Source of the DNA: Vibrio cincinnatiensis
GTDB lineage: Bacteria; Pseudomonadota; Gammaproteobacteria; Enterobacterales; Vibrionaceae
Direction: 5' to 3'
Length of the DNA: 64,000 nucleotides
Assembly (NCBI RefSeq): GCF_022113815.1
Contig: NZ_SGOM01000001.1
Span: 496,001-560,000 of the forward strand
Part shown: piece by piece, positions 37,260 to 46,040 of the stretch
How positions within the stretch are numbered: position 1 is the stretch's first letter
Layout of the letters: every line of letters starts with the position of its first letter
Translations under genes and position numbers: made by a program
Notes under the pieces: model-generated
What the model was told of the DNA's origin: nothing
Database searches by the model: none
Seen by the model: only the letters and a program-made list of their open reading frames with translations

Positions 37260-38126
37260 ATGTGGCAGGCTATTGCGCAACAACTTTCAGAGACCTTATC
37301 AATCCACTATCGTATTGTTGAAAAAGAGAAGTTAGAAGGCGGCGAGCTTCACGACTGCTATGTAATTTCTGATGATACTGAACGCTACTTTGTGAAGGTT
37401 AACCAACGTGACTTTATCCATCATTATGAACTGGAAGCTGAGAACTTAAAGCTTTTGGCAGAAAGTCAATCCATTACCGTCCCCATTCCCATACTCGTGG
37501 GAACAACCAAAAACCACGCTTTTATTATTCTTAATTACCTACCCACAAAGCCACTCGATGATCCAGAACAGAGTTACTTATTTGGGCAACAGTTAGCAAA
37601 GCTCCATCAATGGGGCGAACAAAAAGAATACGGATTTGATGTGGAAAATCATTTAGGTATGTTGGTTCAGCCTAACTCTTGGCATAAGAAATGGGCGATC
37701 TTTTTTGCTGAACAGCGTATTGGCTGGCAACTGCAATTGCTCAAAGAAAAAGGGATAGATCTGGTTGACATTGATGAGTTTGTCGAACTTATTAAACAAA
37801 AATTAGGCCCACATATACCAAGGCCATCCTTGCTACATGGAGCCTTATGGTCTAACAATGTCGCTCAATCCGTGATGGGTCCAATCGCTTATGACCCTGC
37901 TTGTTACTGGGGCGACAGAGAGTGTGATCTCGCGGCAACTGAGCTATTTGGCGGGTTTAAGCCAGAGTTTTATCAAGGCTATGAGAGTGCCTATCCTCTG
38001 GATGCTCGCTATGAAGAACGCAAAAATATCTATAATCTTTACCTACTACTCAGTTACTGCAACCATTTTGGTGGCCGTTATTTAGCCCAAGCTGATGCAA
38101 TGATCAAAAACCTACTGGCTAACTAA
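37260..38126 (+). CDS. Fructosamine kinase family protein (YniA-like) with altered catalytic motif
   Basis: Protein of 288 residues very like E. coli YniA (286), a kinase-fold enzyme thought to repair glycated proteins. The ATG at 37260 has GGAAG six bases upstream; a frame extension to 37230 is not needed. Family segments: LEGGELHDCY, YFVKVN, FFAEQRIGWQLQL and YDPACYWGDRECDLA. The catalytic loop, normally HGDLW, reads HGALW (His193-Gly194-Ala195), so the expected catalytic base Asp is missing, while Asn200 and Asp212 (metal ligands) remain. The frame is otherwise intact; it may be inactive or have a changed role. Confidence 0.88.
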   Translation: MWQAIAQQLSETLSIHYRIVEKEKLEGGELHDCYVISDDTERYFVKVNQRDFIHHYELEAENLKLLAESQSITVPIPILVGTTKNHAFIILNYLPTKPLDDPEQSYLFGQQLAKLHQWGEQKEYGFDVENHLGMLVQPNSWHKKWAIFFAEQRIGWQLQLLKEKGIDLVDIDEFVELIKQKLGPHIPRPSLLHGALWSNNVAQSVMGPIAYDPACYWGDRECDLAATELFGGFKPEFYQGYESAYPLDARYEERKNIYNLYLLLSYCNHFGGRYLAQADAMIKNLLAN

Positions 38127-38148
38127 CCTATTGCTTTGATAACGTTGA

Positions 38149-38189
38149 GTAAGAGTGAAGTGTTTATACCCATAGGGCTTCACTCTTAC
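38149..38189. terminator. Inverted repeat between the kinase homologue and ybjQ
   Basis: Perfect 12-bp arms GTAAGAGTGAAG (38149-38160) and CTTCACTCTTAC (38178-38189), 17-base loop. It sits between convergent genes; there is no long T-run. Confidence 0.5.
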
Positions 38190-38194
38190 CGAAT

Positions 38195-38512
38195 TTATTT
38201 CTTTAGTTTTACTGCCGTACCAAAAGCAAGAACTTCTGATGAACCATCAGTAATCGCACTTGTGGTTAACCGCACAGCGACAACTGCATCGGCACCTAAT
38301 AACCTTGCTTCTGTTAATAATCGCTCAATAGCGACATTGCGAGCTTCCGTTAACATTTCGGTATAACCTCTTAACTCTCCCCCAACTAAGCCTTTTAAAT
38401 TTGCCATAATATCTCGGCCAACATGCTTAGATTGAACAACATTGCCCATCACAACCCCTAAAATATCGACAATTTCCTTTCCGGGGATAGTTTCTGTCGT
38501 CGTATATATCAT
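38195..38512 (-). CDS. ybjQ: YbjQ/UPF0145 family protein
   Basis: Small soluble protein of 105 residues of the YbjQ (UPF0145) family, which forms pentameric rings and is often labelled heavy-metal-binding. Typical segments: TTETIPGKEIVDILGVVMGN, GGELRGYTEMLTEARNVAI and LGADAVVAVRL. The function is not established. It is a single gene. Confidence 0.88.
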   Translation of the reverse strand: MIYTTTETIPGKEIVDILGVVMGNVVQSKHVGRDIMANLKGLVGGELRGYTEMLTEARNVAIERLLTEARLLGADAVVAVRLTTSAITDGSSEVLAFGTAVKLKK

Positions 38513-38645
38513 TGATATGATCTCTTAATTATTTGAGTGTTTACCGAATTCTATGTTCTTCTTCAAAATTTGCACTTAATTTTCCACTTTAAGTAACTTA
38601 CCTGCTTACTATTAGTGTATCTCCCACAGAAGTAAGGAAAGAGAG

Positions 38646-38849
38646 ATGAACAATTTTACTGAAAGAACGGCGCGGTGCCCTCATTGTGGACATTCTATCC
38701 GTATCACTTTAGATGCGAGTAATGGCAGCCAAGACTTCTATGATGACTGCCCCGCTTGCTGCCACGCGATACATTTAAATATGACGGTTAATGAGCTAAA
38801 AAACACAGTCGAGCTTAGTATCGATGCCGATGATGAACAAATATTTTAG
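38646..38849 (+). CDS. CPXCG-motif cysteine-rich protein
   Basis: Small protein of 67 residues with a zinc-ribbon-like arrangement: CPHCG at residues 11-15 and CPACC near 35-39, the mark of the CPXCG family. The C-terminus is acidic. The start has AAGGAAAGAGAG upstream. The family is widespread in marine gamma-proteobacteria and its role is unknown; the cysteines suggest metal binding. Confidence 0.85.
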   Translation: MNNFTERTARCPHCGHSIRITLDASNGSQDFYDDCPACCHAIHLNMTVNELKNTVELSIDADDEQIF

Positions 38850-38877
38850 CGTTGAAATGATACTTAGTGCAGAAAAT

Positions 38878-38912
38878 AATTGGGAATAAGAGTGCCTCTC
38901 TTATTCCCAATT
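38878..38912. terminator. Long perfect hairpin between the CPXCG gene and riboflavin synthase
   Basis: 15-bp perfect stem, AATTGGGAATAAGAG (38878-38892) with CTCTTATTCCCAATT (38898-38912), loop of 5 bases. It lies between convergent genes; read leftward it runs into TATTTTC. Confidence 0.75.
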
Positions 38913-38939
38913 CGCTTAAAATGATTCATTTACAACCTG

Positions 38940-39563
38940 TTAAGCCCATTTGTCGCCAAACTTAGTCATCAAAATACGTTCAACCGTATCAACAATCGCT
39001 TGTGTTTGAGGGTCATATTCAACGTTCACTTTGTCTCCGACCTGACGCCGTCCAAATAATGTACGTTGTAACGTTTCCGGAATAAGGTGAACATTAAAAC
39101 GATTGCTTTCTACTTGACCAATGGTCAATGAACAACCATCAAGGCCAATATAGCCCTTTGCTAACACATACTTCATTGAAGCAGTAGGCAGTTCAAACCA
39201 GAGTGTTTTATTGTGCTCTGATTCAATAACCTCCACTAATGTTGCCATATCACTGATATGGCCAGACATTGAGTGACCACCGATTTCATCACCAAATTTT
39301 GCCGCACGCTCAATATTCACTTCATCCCCAACTTGCAGTGTCCCAAGGTTGGTTACCGCCAAAGTTTCTTGCATTAAATCAAACGCCGCGTGTTGGCCAT
39401 CAATTTGGGTCACCGTTAGACAGCACCCATTATGGGCCACAGAAGCACCAAGGGTTAAACCATCACTAAGCCCTTGAGGAAACTCAATAATGTGTGTCTG
39501 AAATTGTGTTTTTTTATCAATCGAGACAATTTTTGCGGTCCCTTGTACAATACCCGTGAACAT
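38940..39563 (-). CDS. ribE: Riboflavin synthase alpha subunit
   Basis: Final enzyme of riboflavin synthesis, converting two lumazines to riboflavin. The 207 residues from the ATG at 39563 ([12 protein letters not shown]) form two repeated lumazine-binding domains, about 1-95 and 96-195; the repeat is seen in GGHSMSGHI and [16 protein letters not shown] lies seven bases before the start; the frame extends to 39587 but the family begins at MFTGIV. The gene is divergent from norM, as in other vibrios. Some databases call it ribC. No FMN riboswitch was recognised upstream. Confidence 0.95.
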   Translation of the reverse strand: MFTGIVQGTAKIVSIDKKTQFQTHIIEFPQGLSDGLTLGASVAHNGCCLTVTQIDGQHAAFDLMQETLAVTNLGTLQVGDEVNIERAAKFGDEIGGHSMSGHISDMATLVEVIESEHNKTLWFELPTASMKYVLAKGYIGLDGCSLTIGQVESNRFNVHLIPETLQRTLFGRRQVGDKVNVEYDPQTQAIVDTVERILMTKFGDKWA

Positions 39564-39715
39564 TTTGTAATTCCGATAGATTTTCATGGTGCTTAGTGTG
39601 ACATTTCTTTATCATTCTCTCTAGTACTACGTAATATCATGGCATTTTCCTTAGCTATATAACCAAACTCTGAGCCTTTTCTGTGGTTCAGCGCATCGTC
39701 TTTGCGGAGAAAACA

Positions 39716-41086
39716 GTGCAACGTTATAAAAAAGAAGCGTCGACCTTAATTAAATTGGCGACGCCGGTATTAATTGCCTCTATTGCACAAACCGGGATGG
39801 GGTTTGTCGACACGGTGATGGCGGGCGGGGTGAGTGCAACGGATATGGCAGCAGTCTCTATTGCTGCCAGTATCTGGCTACCTTCTATCTTGTTTGGTAT
39901 CGGTTTACTAATGGCACTGGTTCCTGTTGTCGCACAATTAAATGGTTCAGGTCGACAAGAACGAATTCCATTTGAAATACAACAAGGAATAAGCCTAGCG
40001 TTGTGGGTATCTATCCCCATTATTCTCGTTTTATTTCAAACAAAAACCATTTTAAGTTTAATGGATGTTGAAGCTTTGATGGCAGAAAAAACGATTGGTT
40101 ATATGTATGCCGTGATGTTTGCCGTTCCCGCCTTTCTTCTTTTCCAAACCTTACGCAGTTTTACTGATGGGATGTCACTCACCAAACCAGCCATGGTCAT
40201 TGGCTTTTTAGGTTTGCTTTTCAATATTCCACTAAACTGGATTTTTGTGTACGGAAAATTTGGCGCACCAGCTCTTGGTGGCGTAGGATGTGGTGTCGCT
40301 ACCACCATCGTTTACTGGTTGATGTTCCTTATGCTTCTTTTTTATGTGGTGACTTCAAACCGACTTGCACGTATTCAACTATTTGCTACCTTTCACGCTC
40401 CCCAGTGGCAAGCTCAGCGGCGCTTGTTTAAACTCGGCTTTCCAGTGGCAGCTGCACTCTTTTTTGAAGTCACGCTTTTTGCCGCGGTGGCATTACTGGT
40501 CGCGCCATTAGGTCCACTGGTTGTTGCTGCACATCAAGTAGCGTTAAGCTTTTCTTCACTGGTTTTTGTTTTACCCATGAGTATTGGCGCCGCAGTCTCT
40601 ATCCGCGTAGGTCATACCCTGGGCGAAGAAAACTTACGAGGAGCAGCGATCGCATCTAATGTTGGATTGCTAGTTGGGGTCGTCGCCTCTTTATTTACCG
40701 CAATGTTTACCATTTTGTTCCGAGAAGAAATCGCTTTACTTTACACACATAACCCCACGGTTATTACTATGGCGATGCAATTGTTGATTTTAGCGGGTAT
40801 TTATCAGTGTGTGGATGCCATTCAAGTTGTTGCAGCAGGAGCTCTACGTGGCTATAAAGATATGGCAGCCATTTTCAACCGCACCTTTATTGCCTATTGG
40901 ATATTAGGCCTGCCAACGGGTTATCTATTAGCCATGACAGATTGGATCGTTGAGCCAATGGGTGCCAGCGGTTTTTGGATTGGTTTCATTGTTGGGCTAA
41001 GTTCTGCTGCACTCATGCTGGGGCTGCGTTTGTATTGGATGCAACACCAAGATGATGATGTTCAAATGCATTATGCGACTAAATAA
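39716..41086 (+). CDS. norM: Multidrug/sodium antiporter NorM (MATE family)
   Basis: Inner-membrane exporter of 456 residues, the same length as Vibrio parahaemolyticus NorM, with about 12 helices. It begins MQRYKKEASTLIKLATPVLIAS from GTG at 39716, which has GGAG six bases upstream. GFVDTVMAGGVSATDMAAVS (first helix pair) and RSFTDGMSLTKPAMVIGF are MATE signatures with the conserved Asp residues used for cation coupling. Expected cargo is fluoroquinolones, dyes and aminoglycosides, from family knowledge. Confidence 0.95.
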   Translation: MQRYKKEASTLIKLATPVLIASIAQTGMGFVDTVMAGGVSATDMAAVSIAASIWLPSILFGIGLLMALVPVVAQLNGSGRQERIPFEIQQGISLALWVSIPIILVLFQTKTILSLMDVEALMAEKTIGYMYAVMFAVPAFLLFQTLRSFTDGMSLTKPAMVIGFLGLLFNIPLNWIFVYGKFGAPALGGVGCGVATTIVYWLMFLMLLFYVVTSNRLARIQLFATFHAPQWQAQRRLFKLGFPVAAALFFEVTLFAAVALLVAPLGPLVVAAHQVALSFSSLVFVLPMSIGAAVSIRVGHTLGEENLRGAAIASNVGLLVGVVASLFTAMFTILFREEIALLYTHNPTVITMAMQLLILAGIYQCVDAIQVVAAGALRGYKDMAAIFNRTFIAYWILGLPTGYLLAMTDWIVEPMGASGFWIGFIVGLSSAALMLGLRLYWMQHQDDDVQMHYATK

Positions 41087-41098
41087 TAGGCACCATGA

Positions 41099-41144
41099 TT
41101 AAGCAATGCCGCGTTTATCCTCAATAAATCGCGGTATTGCTTAA
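41099..41144. terminator. Hairpin between norM and the DNA ligase gene
   Basis: 15-base arms at 41099-41113 and 41130-41144 (TTAAGCAATGCCGCG with CGCGGTATTGCTTAA) pair with a single G-T wobble around a 16-base loop. There is no strong T-run. It lies between convergent genes. Confidence 0.55.
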
Positions 41145-41152
41145 AACAGCCC

Positions 41153-42028
41153 TTAGAGAAAGGTAAAAACCTCAGCATTGGCACAAGATTCTTTGATACG
41201 CATAAAGCGAGCAAAACGAGGCTTGCCTGAGTCCGTCACTCCATTAAATCGATAAGTGATCACACAACCTATTTCTGGCGGTTGTTGTCGTAAAAAATCA
41301 CTCAGCCCACTCCCTAACGCAAATTCGACACCGTCTTTATTTCGCACTAAAAGTGACCCAACCATATTCTGATATTTACCTTTTCCCATCTTATATCCTA
41401 CAACTCGCGCTTCACTATCTTGGTGTTTTTTTAGTTTTAGCAAATCATCATTTCGCCCCGAGGTATAAGAGGATGTCATTTTTCTCAACATCAACCCCTC
41501 GCCTCCTGAAGCAAAAATTTGCTCAAGATCATTGAGTAGAACCTCTTCTGATGCAATGGGATCATGTTGAATATATTGAATATGTTCTTGAGAAATGGTG
41601 GATGTTAGCGCAATTAATCTTTGATAACGTATTTGATAATGCCCCGCGAAAGTCGGCAAATCAAACAGCATGAACTTAATCTGCTGCCACGCAGTATCGG
41701 ATGGATGATGATCGAGTACCGTTTGTTGAACCAGAGGGAATCGACCTCTACCTGCCCAAAGTTCTCCTTCTACCGGGAACTCAGGTAGTGCAGATGTAAA
41801 CCATTTCGGAGCATAAATCGGATTGCCAGTACGAGTCACTAACTGTGTGCCATTCCATATGGCACGAATCCCATCTAATTTTTCACTTTGCCAGTATTGC
41901 TCTAACGCTATACCTTCCCGATACTCATTGGCCTGAAGGAGTGGTATCGGCTGAGCCTGGAGGTCAGCAGCATATATTGGAGTTACCGCCAATAGTGACA
42001 GCGTGATGAGCGAGAGTTTTAAATGCAC
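41153..42028 (-). CDS. Periplasmic ATP-dependent DNA ligase (LigE type)
   Basis: Minimal ATP-dependent DNA ligase of 291 residues with a signal peptide (1-20, ending YAA), so likely periplasmic. Nucleotidyltransferase motif I reads EKLDGIRA with the adenylated Lys50; motif III VEGELW; motif IV GGEGLMLRK; motif V LLKLKK; an OB domain follows (YKMGKGKYQNMVGSL). There is no extra DNA-binding domain. The GTG at 42028 follows GAGG by nine bases and gives a clean signal peptide; the ATG at 42067 has no ribosome binding site. Family members are thought to help uptake of foreign DNA. Confidence 0.88.
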   Translation of the reverse strand: MHLKLSLITLSLLAVTPIYAADLQAQPIPLLQANEYREGIALEQYWQSEKLDGIRAIWNGTQLVTRTGNPIYAPKWFTSALPEFPVEGELWAGRGRFPLVQQTVLDHHPSDTAWQQIKFMLFDLPTFAGHYQIRYQRLIALTSTISQEHIQYIQHDPIASEEVLLNDLEQIFASGGEGLMLRKMTSSYTSGRNDDLLKLKKHQDSEARVVGYKMGKGKYQNMVGSLLVRNKDGVEFALGSGLSDFLRQQPPEIGCVITYRFNGVTDSGKPRFARFMRIKESCANAEVFTFL

Positions 42029-42177
42029 TTTTCCTTTCCTCTTCTGACTGAATGTTTGATGATGCATAAGGAAAAGTATGTGAAATCACACGATGACGAT
42101 CTTATGATTTATGATGAGCTACGAGCCTTCTCACACCAGATAAGACTTTCTTGTTTCTAAATCATTAGATAACTGTG

Positions 42178-42282
42178 TCACTGTTCACGATCTTCTTGGT
42201 AATCATCGTCTAAACCCGCAAGGACTGATTGATAATTATTGATATCACAGGTAAAGATGATGATCTTGTCAAACAAGTTCAC
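42178..42282 (-). CDS. Possible 34-residue protein overlapping the patatin gene end
   Basis: Reading frame of 34 codons from GTG at 42282, with GGAG seven bases upstream, overlapping the last 14 bases of the patatin gene in another frame. The product has a hydrophobic N-terminus (LFDKIIIFTC) and an acidic tail (AGLDDDYQEDREQ). The ribosome binding site and overlap suggest translational coupling. I do not recognise it, and an ORF this short could arise by chance. Confidence 0.35.
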   Translation of the reverse strand: MNLFDKIIIFTCDINNYQSVLAGLDDDYQEDREQ

Positions 42283-43120
42283 ATTTTTTCTCCACAGACT
42301 GTAAATACTGCTTTCCTGCGTTAAGTCCCATCTGATAACCCTGCTGCAATAGTGGCTTTTTCATCGTTAGCCGCTTAACGGCAAAATTTTCTGGTGGCGC
42401 AATAACCTGAATATTGGCATCTTGTGGAGGATGATGAATAAATTGTAGTGAGCCATTGTATTTTTCTGAACGATGTACAATCGAGTTGGCTACTTGTGGA
42501 TAACGAGCAAAAAGTTTCTTCACCATCCACTCACTCCTTGGTTTATTCATGGTATAGCTCTGCGGATGAGATAAGATCACCGTGATATCACGGGCCCCAC
42601 GGCGATACGCTTCTTTAACAGGGATAGAGTCGGCAACACCACCATCGGTATAGCATCCACCAGAAATGCATGGGGTATTTTTATACACTAAAGGCAGTGC
42701 TGACGTTGCTTCAATGGCTGTCAAAAAGTTATCCCGTGTAACTTGATAATAATCAGCTTTGCCTGTTTTAACGTTTGTTGCCGCAGCAAAGAAAGGAATC
42801 GATGAGAATAAACGTTCTTCATCAATAGGATAATGTTCGTTCGCTTCATCAATAAGCCATCGAACATCAACGAGACTTCCGCCCCGTAAGAATCGTCCCG
42901 GATTATAAAATCGTTTACTGGTTGCCAGTTCAGTGAACACTTGATAGCTACGCTGGGGCTGATGAGCTAAGTAACCAACTAAGTTAGATGCACCAGCAGA
43001 CACTCCCATCACAAAGTCAAAAGGTCGGTAGTTTTCTTCCATGAACGCATCTAACACACCACAGGCAAAAATACCGCGCATGGCTCCCCCTTCAACAACC
43101 AGTACTTTTTTACCTGACAC
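42269..43120 (-). CDS. Patatin-like phospholipase (YjjU-like)
   Basis: Predicted cytoplasmic lipid acyl hydrolase of 283 residues. It has the oxyanion loop EGGAMRGIFACGVLD, the nucleophile elbow GVSAG and the Asp of the dyad in TDGGVADSIPV. The start is taken as GTG at 43120, seven bases after GAGGAG; the frame extends to ATG 43168 with a weaker site. It resembles E. coli YjjU. The substrate is unknown. It lies between the ligase and the TonB2 operon on the same strand but with its own upstream gap. Confidence 0.85.
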   Translation of the reverse strand: MSGKKVLVVEGGAMRGIFACGVLDAFMEENYRPFDFVMGVSAGASNLVGYLAHQPQRSYQVFTELATSKRFYNPGRFLRGGSLVDVRWLIDEANEHYPIDEERLFSSIPFFAAATNVKTGKADYYQVTRDNFLTAIEATSALPLVYKNTPCISGGCYTDGGVADSIPVKEAYRRGARDITVILSHPQSYTMNKPRSEWMVKKLFARYPQVANSIVHRSEKYNGSLQFIHHPPQDANIQVIAPPENFAVKRLTMKKPLLQQGYQMGLNAGKQYLQSVEKKCELV

Positions 43121-43254
43121 AATAAGACTCCTCTTTATTTCTTGCTCAAGCCTATGAGAACTGAGCATTACCCAGCCCCATGAATAGATTAGAACAAGGA
43201 TAGAGAGAAAAGAAACAAACCGCTAATGGGTTTTAGTTATTGATCGAATAGGAA

Positions 43255-43289
43255 AAGAAAGGCGCATACCTGATAAGTTGCGCCTTTTA
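43255..43289 (-). terminator. Terminator of the TonB2 operon
   Basis: Stem AAAGGCGCA (43258-43266) / TGCGCCTTT (43279-43287), 12-base loop. Read leftward it is followed by a T-rich tract. It lies 6 bases after the TPR gene stop. Confidence 0.75.
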
Positions 43290-43292
43290 TGA

Positions 43293-44468
43293 TTAGGAAG
43301 TTTGTCGTGCGTCAATCGCTCTCAGCTGGGAGAGATAATTCACCCACCCTTTACTTTCTTTAGATGGCTCTAAATGATGAGCTTTCTTCGCTTGTGCTAA
43401 CGCATCATCCAGTTTATTTAACTTATATAAAATTCGAGCTCTGGCGAGAGCTATCTCTGGTTGACGTTGACTATCTTTAACTTGATCTAAAGAAACTAAT
43501 GCCTGCTGATACTCCCCTTGCTGGCTCTGCAGTAAGGCCACATTCCAGTAATATTGACTTTCTCTCTTAGCGGCGATCAACCAAGTTTCAATGGCTTTAT
43601 CCCACTCTTTTGCTCTTTGCCAATAAGTTGCACACTCAGTGAGCAGTTCAATATCACTGTTTGGTGTCGATAACTGCACTAATAATTGTGCTGCTCGTTC
43701 TGGGATACCATTTTGAGCATACAATTGGGCTAACAATCTCAATTCTTGCTGACTAAGTTCAACACCTTGTAATTTAGCCAACCCTAAGCTGTTTAACGCT
43801 TCTTGTTGCTGACCAGTACGTAGTTCAAGGCTAACAAGTTGCAACCACCAACTACTTTTCGTTGGCTCTAGCGTAATCAACCTTTTCAGTGTATCAATCG
43901 CGGGAGACCAGCGTTCTAATTGCAACTGGGCCCCTAATTTGACCGATAATGGTGTGATCTCATCAGGGCGTTGAAAGCGGTCATAATGTGCCATAGCTTC
44001 TAAGGTTTTTTTCCACTGCTGTAATTGGTAATGAAGCTGACCAATTCTTAGCCATAACTCATGAGCATTTTGATTGGAAGGCACCTGCTTGGTGAGTTGA
44101 TAGTAATGGGGTAATGCCTGCTGATATTGTTTATCCATCAACAAGAGATCAGCCAACATACGTCTAGTTGTCCAGCCCTGTTCATCCTGTAGCTCACCAC
44201 TATTGACCGCATTATTCAGTGATTTTATCGCCGGTTTTAGCTGTTCATTTTGCCAATAAAACACCCCGATCATGCGAGCTAAATAAGCTTTATCATAAGC
44301 GCGAGTTGAGTGGGTTTCCTCTAACAAACGAATCGCCTCTCCAAATCGTTCTTCTTGAGCAAACTGGTTTGCTTGCAAGGCTTTATTCGCAGCATAAGGG
44401 CTAAGCTCACTCGCGAATGATGAAGCAGAACCCAGCAACATGAGGTAAAGGATAAATTGTCTGATCAT
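43293..44468 (-). CDS. TPR-repeat protein of the TonB2 operon
   Basis: Periplasmic protein of 391 residues with a signal peptide (1-19, ending SFAS) and about nine or ten tetratricopeptide repeats filling the rest (for example YDKAYLARMIGVFYWQNEQLKPAIKSL). Last gene of the TonB2 operon; it overlaps tonB2 by 4 bases. TPR proteins at this place are conserved in Vibrio and marine bacteria and may act as a scaffold for the TonB2 complex; that is inference from position. Confidence 0.85.
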   Translation of the reverse strand: MIRQFILYLMLLGSASSFASELSPYAANKALQANQFAQEERFGEAIRLLEETHSTRAYDKAYLARMIGVFYWQNEQLKPAIKSLNNAVNSGELQDEQGWTTRRMLADLLLMDKQYQQALPHYYQLTKQVPSNQNAHELWLRIGQLHYQLQQWKKTLEAMAHYDRFQRPDEITPLSVKLGAQLQLERWSPAIDTLKRLITLEPTKSSWWLQLVSLELRTGQQQEALNSLGLAKLQGVELSQQELRLLAQLYAQNGIPERAAQLLVQLSTPNSDIELLTECATYWQRAKEWDKAIETWLIAAKRESQYYWNVALLQSQQGEYQQALVSLDQVKDSQRQPEIALARARILYKLNKLDDALAQAKKAHHLEPSKESKGWVNYLSQLRAIDARQTS

Positions 44469-45085
44469 TTGGCTAACTTAAACTCCAGTTTTACTGTTTG
44501 GCCTGGCTGAGTAACTGCACTGCCATCTAACAGTTTGGGTTGATATTTCCAACTCCGTAATGCTTGCATCGCTTCGCGCTCAAACATCCGCCTTGGGTTA
44601 GCATCTAGCACTTCAATCTCGGTCGGCCTACCTGTTTCATCAATTGTGAACCGTAAAACAACATAGCCTTCAATATTACGCTTTAAGGCACGAGCCGGAT
44701 AACTCGGCTCAACACGATACAAAGGCAATGCTTGCTGATTCGCTCCAAAGTCACCAAAAGTGGGGGCGTTAATCGCAATACCATTAATGGCCGTGTCTAA
44801 CCCCAATGACGGTACACTGGTTGGAGTTAACGTATTGGTCATGGTACTTTGCTGTTGAGAAACAGGCGCTTTTGGTGGTGGCTCTGGTACTTGTGGCTGT
44901 TCAGGAACCGCTCGTTGACGACGTTGTACTTCTTGTTCTTGCTCCACCATCACCATATTAAAACTCAGTGATGGACTTTGTTGTGGCGAACGCAATCCAT
45001 CGTTATTCACCATCCAAGCCATAAACGCAAATAAACCGACGGAAACCGCTGCAGCAAAAGGCATTGCGAGTAATAAACGCCTCAT
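44465..45085 (-). CDS. tonB2: Energy transducer TonB2
   Basis: Inner-membrane-anchored energy transducer of 206 residues. One N-terminal helix (4-24), a Pro- and Gln-rich periplasmic linker (PEQPQVPEPPPKAP), and a C-terminal TonB domain (from about 115) with VEPSYPARALKRNIEGYV and LRSWKYQP. The short linker is typical of TonB2 compared with TonB1. With ExbB2, ExbD2 and TtpC it powers outer-membrane receptors, mainly for iron complexes. It overlaps exbD2 by 4 bases. Confidence 0.93.
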   Translation of the reverse strand: MRRLLLAMPFAAAVSVGLFAFMAWMVNNDGLRSPQQSPSLSFNMVMVEQEQEVQRRQRAVPEQPQVPEPPPKAPVSQQQSTMTNTLTPTSVPSLGLDTAINGIAINAPTFGDFGANQQALPLYRVEPSYPARALKRNIEGYVVLRFTIDETGRPTEIEVLDANPRRMFEREAMQALRSWKYQPKLLDGSAVTQPGQTVKLEFKLAK

Positions 45086-45489
45086 CCACGCTTCTCCGCC
45101 GCCAGAGCAATGTTTTTTACACCCGCCCCCTTTGCTGCATCCATCACTTTTACCACCGTACCATTATAGGCATGCTCATCGGCCTGAATAACCAGTGAAG
45201 CTTCCGGTTGCTCAAGCAATAAATGTTCTAACGTAGCTTGCACCCTTTCCGCATCAATTTGTCTTTTATCAATGTAGATATCATTGGCGGCCGTAATGGC
45301 CACAAAAATACCGGCATCTTTTTGTGCAGCAACATTCGCCGCCGATGGACGATTCACTTCAACGCCGGATTCTCGGACAAAAGAGCTGGTGACAATGAAG
45401 AAAATCAGCATGATAAAAACAATATCTAACATCGAGGTGAGATCAACTTGTGCTTCTTCTTGATTCGATGAATGTCGACCCAGTCTCAT
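45082..45489 (-). CDS. exbD2: Biopolymer transporter ExbD2
   Basis: Proton-channel subunit of 135 residues with one N-terminal helix (about 20-40: MLDIVFIMLIFFIVTS) that carries the essential Asp in SMLD, and a periplasmic domain. The ATG at 45489 is preferred over GTG at 45492 for spacing to AAGGAG; it shares one base with the exbB2 stop. Confidence 0.93.
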   Translation of the reverse strand: MRLGRHSSNQEEAQVDLTSMLDIVFIMLIFFIVTSSFVRESGVEVNRPSAANVAAQKDAGIFVAITAANDIYIDKRQIDAERVQATLEHLLLEQPEASLVIQADEHAYNGTVVKVMDAAKGAGVKNIALAAEKRG

Positions 45490-46031
45490 CACTGACTCCT
45501 TAATGATTTTTCAAGTTTTAATTCACACAAACGGCAAGTTTTTGCAAGGCGAGCATGAATAAACATGCCCGCTAAAGCAGCCACCATGCCTGCCATTGTG
45601 GGTAACGTGGCTAATGAAATACCGGAAGCCATCAATTTAGGGTTACTACTGCCTTGTGTTGCCATCACATCAAACACAGAAATCATGCCCGTTACGGTGC
45701 CTAGTAATCCAAGCATGGGGCAAATCGCTACCAACACTTTAATAATATTTAAGTATTGCGTTAGTTGAATATGCGCTTGCCCTATCCATCCGGAACGGAT
45801 GGCATGCGCATACCAAGAGTGATGGTCACTACGCTGGTGCCACGACGTAATCCACTGCTTACGCTGCTTCGGAAAAGTAAAAGCCAAGTACAGAATACGT
45901 TCAATGACCAACAGCCAACAGATGGCAACGATCGCTGCCAACCACCAAAGGACGGTTCCCCCTTGAGCCATAAACTCCGACAGAGGCATAAATAGGCTGG
46001 CAAAAGAAAATAATCCATCAGCTTGGTTCAT
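45489..46031 (-). CDS. exbB2: MotA/TolQ/ExbB proton channel ExbB2
   Basis: Three-helix proton-channel subunit of 180 residues; helices at about 27-50, 88-112 and 135-158. The family core CPMLGLLGTVTGMISVFDVMA is present, as is SLATLPTMAGMVAALAGMF. It forms the motor with ExbD2 that energises TonB2. The gene starts 10 bases after ttpC. Confidence 0.93.
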   Translation of the reverse strand: MNQADGLFSFASLFMPLSEFMAQGGTVLWWLAAIVAICWLLVIERILYLAFTFPKQRKQWITSWHQRSDHHSWYAHAIRSGWIGQAHIQLTQYLNIIKVLVAICPMLGLLGTVTGMISVFDVMATQGSSNPKLMASGISLATLPTMAGMVAALAGMFIHARLAKTCRLCELKLEKSLRSQ

Positions 46032-46040
46032 ATTGATTCC

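Noticed and set aside
39564..39715. FMN riboswitch before riboflavin synthase
   Set aside because: The gap to norM is short and I see none of the conserved RFN-element segments (AGGG, GGCTGA-like core).
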